Origin: Deinococcus sp. | GTDB lineage: Bacteria; Deinococcota; Deinococci; Deinococcales; Deinococcaceae | Length of the DNA: 23,646 nucleotides | Direction of reading: 5' to 3' | NCBI GenBank assembly: GCA_025351205.1 | Contig: JANXWI010000476.1 | Coordinates: 1-23,646, forward strand | Shown here: one piece after another, positions 1 through 8,081 of the stretch | Numbering within the stretch: the first letter of the stretch is position 1 | Layout: each line of letters begins with the position of its first letter | Position numbers and translations under genes: made by a program | The notes under the pieces: model-generated | Database searches by the model: none | Told to the model about the DNA's origin: nothing | The model's input: only the letters and a program-made list of their open reading frames with translations

Positions 1-321
1 GCCCCTCTTCTCTGCCCCTGCGGCGCGGCCCGCCCCCCGGGTCGGACCACCGAAAAGCGTCGTCACAAACGGTCATGGTCGCCGGTTGTCAGATCAGCCG
101 CTTTTGCGACGGTTTGCGCGGCCTGAACCGTAGTTACCTCACCTTGGAAACGCTCAACATCACCTTGCTCCCTCCAGAGTGGCGTGTACACAAGGTAGTG
201 AGCAGAGCGTAAACGCCGCGTAAATAGACGCTGGAAGCAGGCAAAACGCGCCCGGCTCCCTGTGGCCGGAAACGCGCGCCGTCCGCCCCGCCCCGGTCAG
301 CCTGCTATTCTCCACACCGTT
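1..321. other. Intergenic region upstream of tdk, no gene seen
   Basis: I find no credible coding frame here; the frames that cross it on the minus strand are antisense to thymidine kinase. It holds an AAGCGTCGTCA stretch at 55-65 that resembles the core of the dispersed repeat described elsewhere in this window, a perfect 8-bp palindrome GTGTACAC at 184-191, and two direct copies of GCGTAAA at 207-213 and 218-224, spaced 11 bases apart (one helical turn). The last two could be regulator sites for tdk, but nothing in the sequence identifies the regulator. Confidence 0.5.
306..311 (+). promoter_or_regulatory. Putative -10 box of tdk
   Basis: TATTCT lies 10 bases before the ATG at 322, leaving almost no room for a leader. 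No convincing -35 hexamer and no Shine-Dalgarno sequence are seen, which fits a leaderless or nearly leaderless transcript. Confidence 0.4.
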
Positions 322-930
322 ATGCTCAAGTCTCCCTATCACGGCGGCCACCTGGAAGTGATCGTCGGTCCGATGTTCAGCGGCAAGAGCGAAGAGCTGA
401 TTCGCCGCCTCAACCGCGCCGTGATCGCCCGGCAGCGGGTCGCGGTCTTCAAGCCCGCCATCGATGACCGCTACCACCTCACGCACGTCGCCAGCCACGG
501 TGGGCGCGTGACCCCGGCCACGGCGGTGATCAGCACGGCCCAGGTGCGCGCCCTGCTCAGCGGCCAGGGCGAACTGCTGCACAGCGAGCCGAGCCTGCCC
601 GACGTGGTGGCCTTCGACGAGGCGCAGTTTTTCGACGCCGGACTGGTGCCGCTGGCCCTGGAACTGGCCGACCTGGGCGTGCGGGTGATCCTGGCGGGCC
701 TGGACCTCGATTTCCGGGGCGAGCCTTTCGGCGTGATCCCCGAACTGCTCTCTCGCGCCGAGAGCGTGGAAAAACTGACCGCCATCTGCGTGGTGTGCGG
801 CGCACCGGCCACCCGCACCCAGCGCCTGATCAGTGGCCAGCCCGCCCGACGCGGCGATCCGGTGGTGATGGTGGGTGCGGCGGAGTCCTACGAGGCCCGC
901 TGCCGGGTGCATCACGTCCTGGGAGAGTGA
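322..930 (+). CDS. tdk: Thymidine kinase (type II, zinc-containing)
   Basis: Phosphorylates thymidine to dTMP with ATP in the cytosolic pyrimidine salvage pathway. The 202-residue product has the family's usual length. The P-loop GPMFSGKS sits at residues 16-23, the DEAQF motif carries the expected catalytic base Glu100, and the C-terminal part has a CVVC pair and a terminal CRVH, the cysteine/histidine pattern of the structural zinc site. The frame stays open to a possible start at 262, but ATG 322 places the P-loop at the normal distance from the N-terminus and has a -10 box just upstream, so I chose it. It is transcribed alone, convergent with the LolA-like gene. Family assignment is firm from motifs. 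Confidence 0.96.
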   Translation: MLKSPYHGGHLEVIVGPMFSGKSEELIRRLNRAVIARQRVAVFKPAIDDRYHLTHVASHGGRVTPATAVISTAQVRALLSGQGELLHSEPSLPDVVAFDEAQFFDAGLVPLALELADLGVRVILAGLDLDFRGEPFGVIPELLSRAESVEKLTAICVVCGAPATRTQRLISGQPARRGDPVVMVGAAESYEARCRVHHVLGE

Positions 931-989
931 ACAGCCGGGCGGTGTTCCTGACGGCGTGGAGTGGCGCTCAAGAGTCTGGACAGTTTTTC

Positions 990-1028
990 AGCACGTCGTC
1001 AACGGCGCAGCTTTGCTCAAGACGCGGC
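990..1028 (+). repeat. Dispersed intergenic repeat, copy A
   Basis: Contains CGTCGTCAACGGCGC at 994-1008, identical over 15 bases to 19249-19263 and 14 of 15 to 22564-22578. The similarity continues downstream as a degenerate TTGCTCAAGACGCGG, matching TGCCCAAGAAGCGG in the 19 kb copy. Non-coding; lies between convergent genes. Confidence 0.6.
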
Positions 1029-1036
1029 GGAATCCT

Positions 1037-1058
1037 GGAACGGTCATCTGACCGTCCC
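1037..1058. other. Hairpin between convergent genes
   Basis: ACGGTCA (1040-1046) and TGACCGT (1049-1055) form a perfect 7-bp inverted repeat with flanking GG/CC pairs. It sits between the stops of tdk (930) and the LolA-like gene (1090). There is no T-run on either side, so calling it a bidirectional terminator is only a guess. Confidence 0.35.
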
Positions 1059-1089
1059 CGGACGGCGCGTTTCAGTGGCCGCCCGACAC

Positions 1090-1773
1090 CTACTGCCTGA
1101 TGATCTCGGCGTCCTTGGGCAGCATCTTGAGACGCGCCGCGCTCAGGCCGCTGTTGAGCTTGTAGTTGCTGACGTTCAGGTCGGCTGTGACCTTGCCCGC
1201 GCTGTCGAGCAGCTGCACGCGGGTGGGTCGCCAGCCCGCCTCGCTCACGAAAAACCGTGCTCTGCCGTCGTTGGTACCCGCCGCTCTCGACACGCCTTCC
1301 AGACCGTACAGGCGGCTGCCTGCCGTGCCCGTCGCCGAAATCAGCTTGACGTCGAAGTTTTTGATCAACGCCGAGAAGTTGCTGATCTGGCTGAAGTCCA
1401 GGCCCACCGCGCCCGCCTGATTGGCGGCCTTGGCGGCGGTTGTCACGGTGATCTGGTTGGTGAGGTACAGGTAGTTGCGAACCTCTGTTCTGTCCACCAC
1501 CACGATGTTGTCGGCCAGCGCGTCGGGAGCGGCGAACACCACCCGCGCCAGCGAGGAGGCCGGGATGCTCTGCACTGACAGGTCGATCTTCTGGGCGCTG
1601 CCGTCGAAGCTGCTGGTGCCGCTCAGACGGAAGCTCAGGTCTTTGGCGGTCTTCTGGGCCGCGTCAAGCTTGCCGATGATGTCGGCAGCCGTGAAGGTCT
1701 GGGCCAGGGACGCGCCAGCAGAGAGCAGGGTCAGCGCCAGGGCCGACGTGAGCAGGGAGGTCTTGATCTTCAT
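1090..1773 (-). CDS. Exported LolA/outer-membrane-lipoprotein-sorting-like protein
   Basis: A 227-residue protein with a clear Sec signal peptide: Lys at positions 2 and 4, a hydrophobic run, and a cleavage-type site ending SAGASLAQ near residue 25. The mature part starts with an amphipathic helix (ADIIGKLDAAQKTAKDLSFR) followed by repeated beta-strand patterns (RVVFAAPDALADN, TEVRNYLYLTNQ, GWRPTRVQLLDSAGKVTADL), the layout of LolA-fold lipoprotein carriers and sorting proteins. It would act in the periplasm. A much longer open frame exists upstream (to 2166), but the signal peptide begins exactly at this ATG and a GATACT box ends 6 bases before it. A DUF-type LolA relative rather than true LolA is possible. 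The fold call is by pattern and not by alignment. Confidence 0.62.
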   Translation of the reverse strand: MKIKTSLLTSALALTLLSAGASLAQTFTAADIIGKLDAAQKTAKDLSFRLSGTSSFDGSAQKIDLSVQSIPASSLARVVFAAPDALADNIVVVDRTEVRNYLYLTNQITVTTAAKAANQAGAVGLDFSQISNFSALIKNFDVKLISATGTAGSRLYGLEGVSRAAGTNDGRARFFVSEAGWRPTRVQLLDSAGKVTADLNVSNYKLNSGLSAARLKMLPKDAEIIRQ

Positions 1774-1779
1774 GGGTGC

Positions 1780-1785
1780 AGTATC
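1780..1785 (-). promoter_or_regulatory. -10 box of the LolA-like gene, leaderless geometry
   Basis: On the minus strand GATACT is followed by 6 bases and then the ATG. No ribosome binding site is present, so transcription would begin at or next to the start codon. Confidence 0.5.
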
Positions 1786-2050
1786 GGCTGCGCTCTCATG
1801 AGAAGGCGTCTGGCCGGCTGACGGCGGATTTAACACCGTCCAGTTCTCGGTGGATGGTGGTTCTGGCAGGTTGTGAAAGAACCAGTCCGATGCCGACAGA
1901 AACGGCGTTTTCGCCCTGCCGTCATCATGGTTGGGCGAACACCTTCCTGGTCGAGACGGGCGCTGTTCTGCCCAGGTCTGCCCAGAGGGAAGCGCCGGGT
2001 GTTGCCGAACGAAGCAGAGGTCTGTGCTGGCCTGCTGGCTGGCCGCCCAG

Positions 2051-2082
2051 CACACCACCAGACTGTCACACCACCAGACTGT
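2051..2082. repeat. 16-bp tandem direct repeat upstream of a promoter
   Basis: CACACCACCAGACTGT occurs twice back to back (2051-2066, 2067-2082), ending 27 bases before the -10 box of the following gene. The position just upstream of the -35 region suits an activator site, but it could also be simple duplication. Confidence 0.7.
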
Positions 2083-2109
2083 GAACAGTTGCCCTGACAG
2101 ACCGCCGCC

Positions 2110-2115
2110 TACAAT
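2110..2115 (+). promoter_or_regulatory. -10 box of the VC0807-like gene, leaderless geometry
   Basis: TACAAT is followed by 6 bases (AAAGCC) and the GTG start at 2122. A weak TTGCCC at 2089-2094 could serve as -35 with a short 15-base spacer. No Shine-Dalgarno sequence is present. Confidence 0.55.
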
Positions 2116-2121
2116 AAAGCC

Positions 2122-2979
2122 GTGACAGAGCAGCAGGCGGGCCAGCAGCAGCAGCGAGCGCAACACGCAGAGGCAGGGAGCGGCCAGCCGTCAGGCCAGC
2201 CCTCCGGGCGGCGGGTGGCCTGGACCCGGCTGCTGAAGTTCGGGCTGGACGTGCTGTTCACCTTCGTGCTGCCCTACGCGCTGCTCAATCCGCGTCCCTT
2301 CGGGCTGCCCGACCTGTCACGGCCTCTGGGAACCTACGGCGTGTACGTGCTGGCCGGGCTGCTGCCGACCATCTACATCGTCTGGGACACGGCGCGCCAC
2401 CGCGTGCTGAACCCCTTTGCCATCTTTCTGCTGGCGGGCGCACTGAGCGGGGCCGCCGTCAGCTTCCTGAAACTCGACGGGGTGGCGTTTGCCCTGAAAG
2501 ACGCGCTGCACTCCGGCCTGCTGGTGCTGATCTGTTTTATTTCGCTGGCCCTGCGCCGCCCGCTGTTCGAGTTCCTGTTCTACGGCGTGGTGGCCCCCGA
2601 AACCCCGCAGCAGTCGCGGCTGCTGAAAGTCGCCCTGGCCTTTGCCCCGGTGCGCCGCGCCCTGGCCGGGGCCACCTGGCTGGTCGCGCTCAAGGCGCTG
2701 CTGCTGGGCGTGGGCAGCTACCTGGTCGCCATCCACTTTGTGACGCTGCCGTTCGGCACTGCCGCCTTCAACGCCCAGGTGGCCACCGCGCACGCCATCA
2801 CCTTTCCGCTGGCGCTGATTCTGGATGTGCTCTTTTACGGCCTGGCAGCCTGGCTCACCCTCCAGGCCACCCAGCGCCTGACCGGGGGCCGCGCCTGGCC
2901 CTGGCAGCAGGGCTTCTGGCAGGAGCTGAGCGCCCTGAACGAGCAGCACAGCCACGCTGGCCCAACAAACGCCGATTGA
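2122..2979 (+). CDS. VC0807-family-like multi-pass inner membrane protein
   Basis: A 285-residue membrane protein with a Gln/Gly-rich cytosolic N-terminus (about residues 1-34) and roughly six hydrophobic segments near residues 36-54, 73-90, 98-116, 128-146, 181-207 and 222-247. The pattern of a first helix ending in a Pro-Tyr pair, then YVLAGLLPTIYIVWDTARHR with basic residues, NPFAIFLLAGALSG and a long helix before LRRPLFEF, resembles the VC0807 family of uncharacterised membrane proteins. No catalytic motif or transport signature is visible, so no function is assigned. GTG 2122 is chosen because a TACAAT box ends 6 bases before it. The gene stands alone; prfB follows from its own promoter. 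Confidence 0.62.
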   Translation: MTEQQAGQQQQRAQHAEAGSGQPSGQPSGRRVAWTRLLKFGLDVLFTFVLPYALLNPRPFGLPDLSRPLGTYGVYVLAGLLPTIYIVWDTARHRVLNPFAIFLLAGALSGAAVSFLKLDGVAFALKDALHSGLLVLICFISLALRRPLFEFLFYGVVAPETPQQSRLLKVALAFAPVRRALAGATWLVALKALLLGVGSYLVAIHFVTLPFGTAAFNAQVATAHAITFPLALILDVLFYGLAAWLTLQATQRLTGGRAWPWQQGFWQELSALNEQHSHAGPTNAD

Positions 2980-3005
2980 GTCGCTGTAAAAACGCCCCCG
3001 GCTGC

Positions 3006-3011
3006 TATACT
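3006..3011 (+). promoter_or_regulatory. -10 box of prfB
   Basis: TATACT lies 46 bases upstream of the GTG start, so unlike many neighbours prfB has a real leader. The leader contains the inverted repeat CCGCAC (3024-3029) / GTGCGG (3039-3044) directly before the Shine-Dalgarno stretch GGAAGGGAG (3043-3051). The -35 is weak. Confidence 0.5.
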
Positions 3012-3057
3012 CCGCAGGCTAACCCGCACGCCATCTGGGTGCGGAAGGGAGAATGCC

Positions 3058-4153
3058 GTGCAAGATTTACTTGAAAAACTGGCTTCACTCCGGGAGTACC
3101 TTTGACATTCCCGGCAAAACGCGGCGCTTAAACGAACTGGACCGCAACCTCTCGGACCCGGATCTCTGGAGCGACCCTGAACGCGCCCGCAAGGTCAACC
3201 AGGAGGCGGGCAGCCTTCGCCGGGTGACCGACATCTATGGCCGGTTGTCCTCGGACGCCAGCGGCCTGAGCGAGATGCTCGAACTGGCCGACGACAGCGA
3301 GCGCGAGATGCTGGCCGAGGAGCAGGCGAGCCTGGAACAACAGGTGGACGACCTGTACCGCGAGACGCTGTTCACCATGCAGCACGCCGACGCCGCCGCC
3401 ATCGTGCGCGTCAAGAGCGGCGCGGGCGGCACCGAGAGCATGGACTGGGCGGGCATGCTGGAACGCATGTTCATGCGCTGGGGTGAGCGCCGGGGCTACA
3501 AGGTCGAGCTGATCGACCAGCAGGACGGCGATCAGGCGGGCGTGGTCAGTGCGGAGTTCATCATCCGGGGCGAGCGCGCTTACGGCATGATGGCCCCGGA
3601 ACACGGTGTCCACCGGCTGGTGCGCGTGTCGCCGTTCGATTCCAACAATCGCCGCCACACCAGTTTCGCCAGCGTGGACGTGGTGCCCGAAGTGCCGCCC
3701 GAGGAGATCAACATTCACATCCCCGACTCTGACCTGCGCCGCGACGTGTTCCGCTCGCAGGGCGCGGGCGGTCAGGGCGTGAACACCACCGACTCGGCGG
3801 TGCGCCTGACGCACCTGCCCACCGGCATCGCGGTGGCGTCTCAGGTCACGCGCAGCCAGATCAAGAACCACGAGATCGCCCTCCAGATTCTCAAACAGCG
3901 CCTCTACGACATCGAGCTGAAGAAGATCGAGGCCGCCGAGATGGCTGCGCGCGGCGAGCAGAAGAAGATCGAGTGGGGCAACCAGATCCGCAGTTACGTG
4001 CTCGACAAGCAGTACGTCAAAGACCACCGCACCGGCGTGATGCGCCACGACAGCGGCAATATCCTCGACGGCGACCTCGACGAGTTCATGTGGGCGGGTC
4101 TGGAATGGATGGCGGGCAAGCGCAGCGCCGAGGAACTGGACGCCGACGAGTAA
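3058..4153 (+). CDS. prfB: Peptide chain release factor 2, with programmed +1 frameshift
   Basis: RF2 recognises UGA and UAA in the ribosomal A site and triggers peptide release. Translation starts at GTG 3058 after GGAAGGGAG, reads 15 codons ending CTT (3100-3102), then meets in-frame TGA (3103-3105). CTT TGA C, preceded by the Shine-Dalgarno-like GGGAG three bases upstream, is the classical RF2 autoregulatory frameshift site. Skipping T3103 puts reading into the frame that continues to 4153, giving 364 residues, the normal RF2 length. The main frame contains the anticodon-like SPF tripeptide (RVSPFDSNN) and the catalytic GGQ loop (GAGGQGVNTTDSAV). An ATG at 3053 opens the main frame directly but abuts the Shine-Dalgarno sequence and would give a non-family N-terminus. 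When RF2 is scarce the ribosome pauses at UGA and shifts, so synthesis is self-limiting. Confidence 0.97.
3091..3106 (+). promoter_or_regulatory. prfB: Programmed +1 ribosomal frameshift site of prfB
   Basis: CGGGAG TAC CTT TGA C: internal Shine-Dalgarno-like purines, a 3-base spacer, the slippery CTT codon and the in-frame TGA followed by C. This is the same arrangement as the well-known Escherichia coli site. The frame downstream of TGA in the initial frame is not used; the +1 frame is open for 349 more codons. Confidence 0.95.
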
Positions 4154-4161
4154 TGACGAGT

Positions 4162-4193
4162 GACAAGGGTTCAGGATGACAAGGGTTCAGGAT
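4162..4193. repeat. 16-bp tandem direct repeat after prfB
   Basis: GACAAGGGTTCAGGAT occurs twice without interruption (4162-4177 and 4178-4193), starting 8 bases after the prfB stop codon. Confidence 0.75.
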
Positions 4194-4442
4194 GAACAGT
4201 GTTCTTCATCCGGATCAGACGGAGCAGGAACGGTGCCCAGATTCTGACCGGAGTTGAATAGCTGGTGGGGTTGCAAAAACAGAACGGATTGGCCGGAATC
4301 CGTATGAGCCGTCAGCACCCAAAAAACAGCTCCTGGAAGAGCAGCTTCCGACAGCGCGGTTCCTGAGAAAGCTCCGCCACGTTTCCCAAGGCAAGCTCAA
4401 GGTGGCCTGGAGCCGCGCTTTCAGTCTGTGTAACGCGGCGGG

Positions 4443-4448
4443 TATACC
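4443..4448 (+). promoter_or_regulatory. -10 box of acyl-CoA dehydrogenase 1, leaderless geometry
   Basis: TATACC ends 8 bases before the ATG at 4457. TTTCAG at 4419-4424 is a weak -35 candidate with an 18-base spacer. No Shine-Dalgarno sequence is present. Confidence 0.5.
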
Positions 4449-4456
4449 TTTCGGGT

Positions 4457-5863
<1,407 letters not shown>

Positions 5864-6005
5864 ACGACGGTCACAGCAGATTCGAGAATTTCGCCACTGA
5901 CCAATGCCAGGTTTTCAGAGAGCCACCGCAAACGGGAATTTGAGTCTTCGGACGGTTGTCTATGTTCCTTGAGATGGTTGGAGTGAATTTCAGGCAGGAG
6001 CCGAA

Positions 6006-6045
6006 CAGGGAAAACGCCGTCTGGAGCGTCCCCCCTGTTTTCCTG
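6006..6045. other. Imperfect inverted repeat between convergent genes
   Basis: CAGGGAAAAC (6006-6015) can pair with GTTTTCCTG (6037-6045) with one bulge, in the 225-base gap between the stops of acyl-CoA dehydrogenase 1 and the VanW-domain gene. The rest of the gap is AT-richer than the genes and has no coding potential. A terminator role on either strand is possible but lacks a clean T-run. Confidence 0.35.
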
Positions 6046-6088
6046 AACTTCAAATTATTTTGAACCTGGAACGGCCCAAATTCCCAAT

Positions 6089-7831
6089 CTACTGCCCGAT
6101 TTCGTAGATGGCCTGCCAGGGCTTGTAGTTGGTGGTGGTGCGGTCCGTACTGACCTTCCCCTTGTCCCGGATGGTGCGGGTGATGTACAGGTTGAAGCCG
6201 TCGGCGGCCCAGTCGATCTGCTTCACGGCTCCCCTGGGCAACTCGGTGGTGGGCACGTATTTGGCCGCCGGATGCCCGGTGCGGGCCAGGATGGTGGCGG
6301 GCGAAACGCTCACCCGACGCGTCTGCGGCAGGCCCCACACCTGCACCGTCAGGGCGCTGCGGGCGTTGTTGTTGAGGGTCTTGACCAGAATCGGGCCGCC
6401 CGTATCGTTCCTGAATTTCAAGTCCTTGCCCGGATCATAGACGGCGGCCTCGAAGCCCACCTGCGGCTCGTAGTACCCGACGCGGTAGGCGTGCTGGTTG
6501 CGCTCGACCACCGGCAGCCCGGCCTGGTACAGCGCCCGGAAGGTGGTGGTCGAAACCTGGCAGACGCCGCCGCCCAGGCCGTCTACCGTGCGGCCCGCCG
6601 AGATGATCAGGCCGGTCACGAAGCCGTTCTGAGCGCTGATGCCGCCCAGGTTGTCCAGAAATGAGAAGTTCTCGCCGTTCGCCACCACCGCGCCATTGAT
6701 CCGGGCCGCCGCGTTGCTGATGTTCACGCGCCGCGCCGCGCTGGAGTGGTAGTAGGTGCTGGTACCGCTGGCGATGAGCGTCAGGGTGGTGGCGTCGGGC
6801 AGATCGGCCAGGGTCAGGGTGGGCGCACTGAGTTTGGGTGTGAGCACGACGCTGGTCTGCCGGGGGTCGAGCACCGCTGCCCCCAGCAGCCTGCTGACCT
6901 CGGCGGGGTCGCTGACCCGGCCCGCCTTCTCGGGCACCCTGACCAGGCCAGCGCCTTTCAGTGCGTAGCGGGCATTCTGGGCGGGCTGATCGGTGGCCGC
7001 CGACACCTGCTTGACCTTGATCGCCAGCGCCGCCTTGTCTATTTCCAGACCCGTTGACCTCACCCAGTACAGGTTGGCGACCTGGAGCGGCGTGAGCGTG
7101 AACGCCTGACCGTCAGCGCCCAGTTTGACGTTCAAAGGGCGCACCAGTGCGTTGCCCTGGTCGGCCAGCGCCTGCATCGCCTGGGTGGTGTAGCGCGGCT
7201 GAGCCTGGGCCACCTCCAGCGTCAGGGCGCGCAGCTCCGGCTGCTGGACGAACTGCTGGGCAGCCACATCGGTCTGGACCTGCACGCCCACGGCTCCAGG
7301 CCGGGCCACGTACCTCGCCTTGTCGAAAGCCACGTCGGCGTCTCTGGGCAGGGTGTTCTGGCCTGCCGTCAGGGCCACCAGTCCAGCTTTTGCCTGCGCG
7401 GCGTCCACCTTCTCTACGGGCGGCAGGGTCTGCACCGGGGGCTGCCCGATCAGCGTCTGAACCTTCTGTATCAGCGTGCGTCCTCTGCTGGCCTGAAGGG
7501 CGGCGACCACCTCGGCCCGGGCGTCCAGGCTCCAGCCGAGCTGACTGGCGGGCACGTTCCAGTTTCCGCTTCCGGCCCGCACGGCGATCTGCGGGGCCTC
7601 GGCCTGCGCGGCCAGCAGTCTGCTGAGCGCCTGGGCAGGGGTCAGGCCGCCCAGATCGGTGACGCCCGTCTCGGCGCTGCCCACCCGGATGCCCGGCGCG
7701 ATGGTGCCTGGAGAGGTGCTCATGCCCAGGGCCAGCGCCCCGCCCAGCAGCACCACACCGAGGCCGCTCAGCCCCCAGACCAGCGGGCGGCGGCTCTTGT
7801 GTACGGTGGCGGGCAGGGGAGGCGTATTCAC
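6089..7831 (-). CDS. VanW-domain cell-envelope protein
   Basis: A 580-residue protein with a short basic N-terminus, one hydrophobic segment at about residues 19-37 (signal anchor or signal peptide) and a large extracytoplasmic part. Residues ~45-340 are Ala/Leu/Val-rich and have the look of the peptidoglycan-binding-like repeats that usually precede VanW domains. The VanW domain spans about 352-505: STYYHSSAARRVNISNAAARINGAVVANGENFSFL, then GLGGGVCQVSTTTFRALYQAGLPVVERNQHAYRVGYY, both diagnostic. VanW proteins occur near glycopeptide-resistance genes in some Gram-positives, but the biochemical role is unknown; here no van genes are nearby. The start is GTG 7831, placed by a TACAAT box 8 bases upstream. 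It is transcribed alone, convergent with acyl-CoA dehydrogenase 1. Confidence 0.88.
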   Translation of the reverse strand: MNTPPLPATVHKSRRPLVWGLSGLGVVLLGGALALGMSTSPGTIAPGIRVGSAETGVTDLGGLTPAQALSRLLAAQAEAPQIAVRAGSGNWNVPASQLGWSLDARAEVVAALQASRGRTLIQKVQTLIGQPPVQTLPPVEKVDAAQAKAGLVALTAGQNTLPRDADVAFDKARYVARPGAVGVQVQTDVAAQQFVQQPELRALTLEVAQAQPRYTTQAMQALADQGNALVRPLNVKLGADGQAFTLTPLQVANLYWVRSTGLEIDKAALAIKVKQVSAATDQPAQNARYALKGAGLVRVPEKAGRVSDPAEVSRLLGAAVLDPRQTSVVLTPKLSAPTLTLADLPDATTLTLIASGTSTYYHSSAARRVNISNAAARINGAVVANGENFSFLDNLGGISAQNGFVTGLIISAGRTVDGLGGGVCQVSTTTFRALYQAGLPVVERNQHAYRVGYYEPQVGFEAAVYDPGKDLKFRNDTGGPILVKTLNNNARSALTVQVWGLPQTRRVSVSPATILARTGHPAAKYVPTTELPRGAVKQIDWAADGFNLYITRTIRDKGKVSTDRTTTNYKPWQAIYEIGQ

Positions 7832-7839
7832 AGTTTCTT

Positions 7840-7845
7840 ATTGTA
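7840..7845 (-). promoter_or_regulatory. -10 box of the VanW-domain gene, leaderless geometry
   Basis: On the minus strand TACAAT is followed by 8 bases (AAGAAACT) and GTG. No Shine-Dalgarno sequence. The -35 is not convincing. Confidence 0.5.
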
Positions 7846-7968
7846 CGCGACTGTGTCTGGGCTGCGTGACGCAGTACACGGTTGGCAGCCTGGAACGGGT
7901 GTTCATGAAGTGTTGCTCACCCTCCGGAGCCGCAACTGTAAATGCGGGCTGCCTCACGGTTCTCCCGA

Positions 7969-7995
7969 TTGATCCTAACAAGCGTTTGTTATACT
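7969..7995 (+). promoter_or_regulatory. Promoter of acyl-CoA dehydrogenase 2
   Basis: TTGATC (7969-7974) and TATACT (7990-7995) form a plausible sigma-70-type promoter with a short 15-base spacer. The -10 overlaps the right arm of a 16-bp palindrome. Transcription would start near 8002, giving an approximately 80-base leader to the RBS AGGAG (8069-8073) of the gene. Confidence 0.55.
7976..7991. promoter_or_regulatory. 16-bp palindromic operator overlapping the -10 box
   Basis: TAACAA-GCGT-TTGTTA has perfect 6-base arms around GCGT. The size and position, covering the spacer and first bases of the -10 box, suit a repressor of the TetR type, which commonly controls fatty-acid and acyl-CoA metabolism genes through ligand release. 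The regulator is not encoded in the adjacent genes. Confidence 0.6.
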
Positions 7996-8081
7996 GGGCC
8001 GAAGCGCCGGAGCCTCAACCGTGATGGCCGCTCTCCAGCCCTCAGGCCCGATTGACCCTCAACGATTCAGGAGACCCGACC

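Larger units (their letters stand above)
1774..2121. other. Divergent intergenic region with repeats, no gene seen
   Basis: About 350 bases between the LolA-like gene and the VC0807-like gene. It holds both promoters, a degenerate copy of the dispersed repeat (GGCGCTGTTCTGCCCA at 1959-1974, then GGGAAGCGCCGGG), and a 16-bp perfect tandem repeat at 2051-2082. Short open frames cross it on both strands but none has a start signal or protein-like composition. Confidence 0.5.
4154..4456. other. Intergenic region with composite repeats, no gene seen
   Basis: 303 bases between prfB and the acyl-CoA dehydrogenase. It contains a 16-bp tandem repeat (4162-4193), an inverted repeat GGATGAA/TTCATCC (4190-4211), and a perfect 7-bp hairpin ACGGATT-GGCCGG-AATCCGT (4284-4303). 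From about 4190 to 4310 the sequence is noticeably less GC-rich than the genes. It resembles in style the dispersed non-coding repeats known in Deinococcus genomes, but I cannot match it to a named one without a search. Confidence 0.5.

Noticed and set aside
1090..2166. 358-residue version of the LolA-like protein
   Set aside because: A clear signal peptide starts at ATG 1773 with a -10 box 6 bases upstream; the extension is intergenic sequence carrying repeats.
3053..4153. prfB starting at ATG 3053
   Set aside because: The ATG is adjacent to the Shine-Dalgarno sequence and gives a non-RF2 N-terminus, while GTG 3058 plus the +1 frameshift gives a normal RF2.
6089..7831. Glycopeptide-resistance locus
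   Set aside because: Only a VanW domain is present; no vanA/H/X ligase, dehydrogenase or dipeptidase genes, and VanW proteins are common outside resistance clusters.
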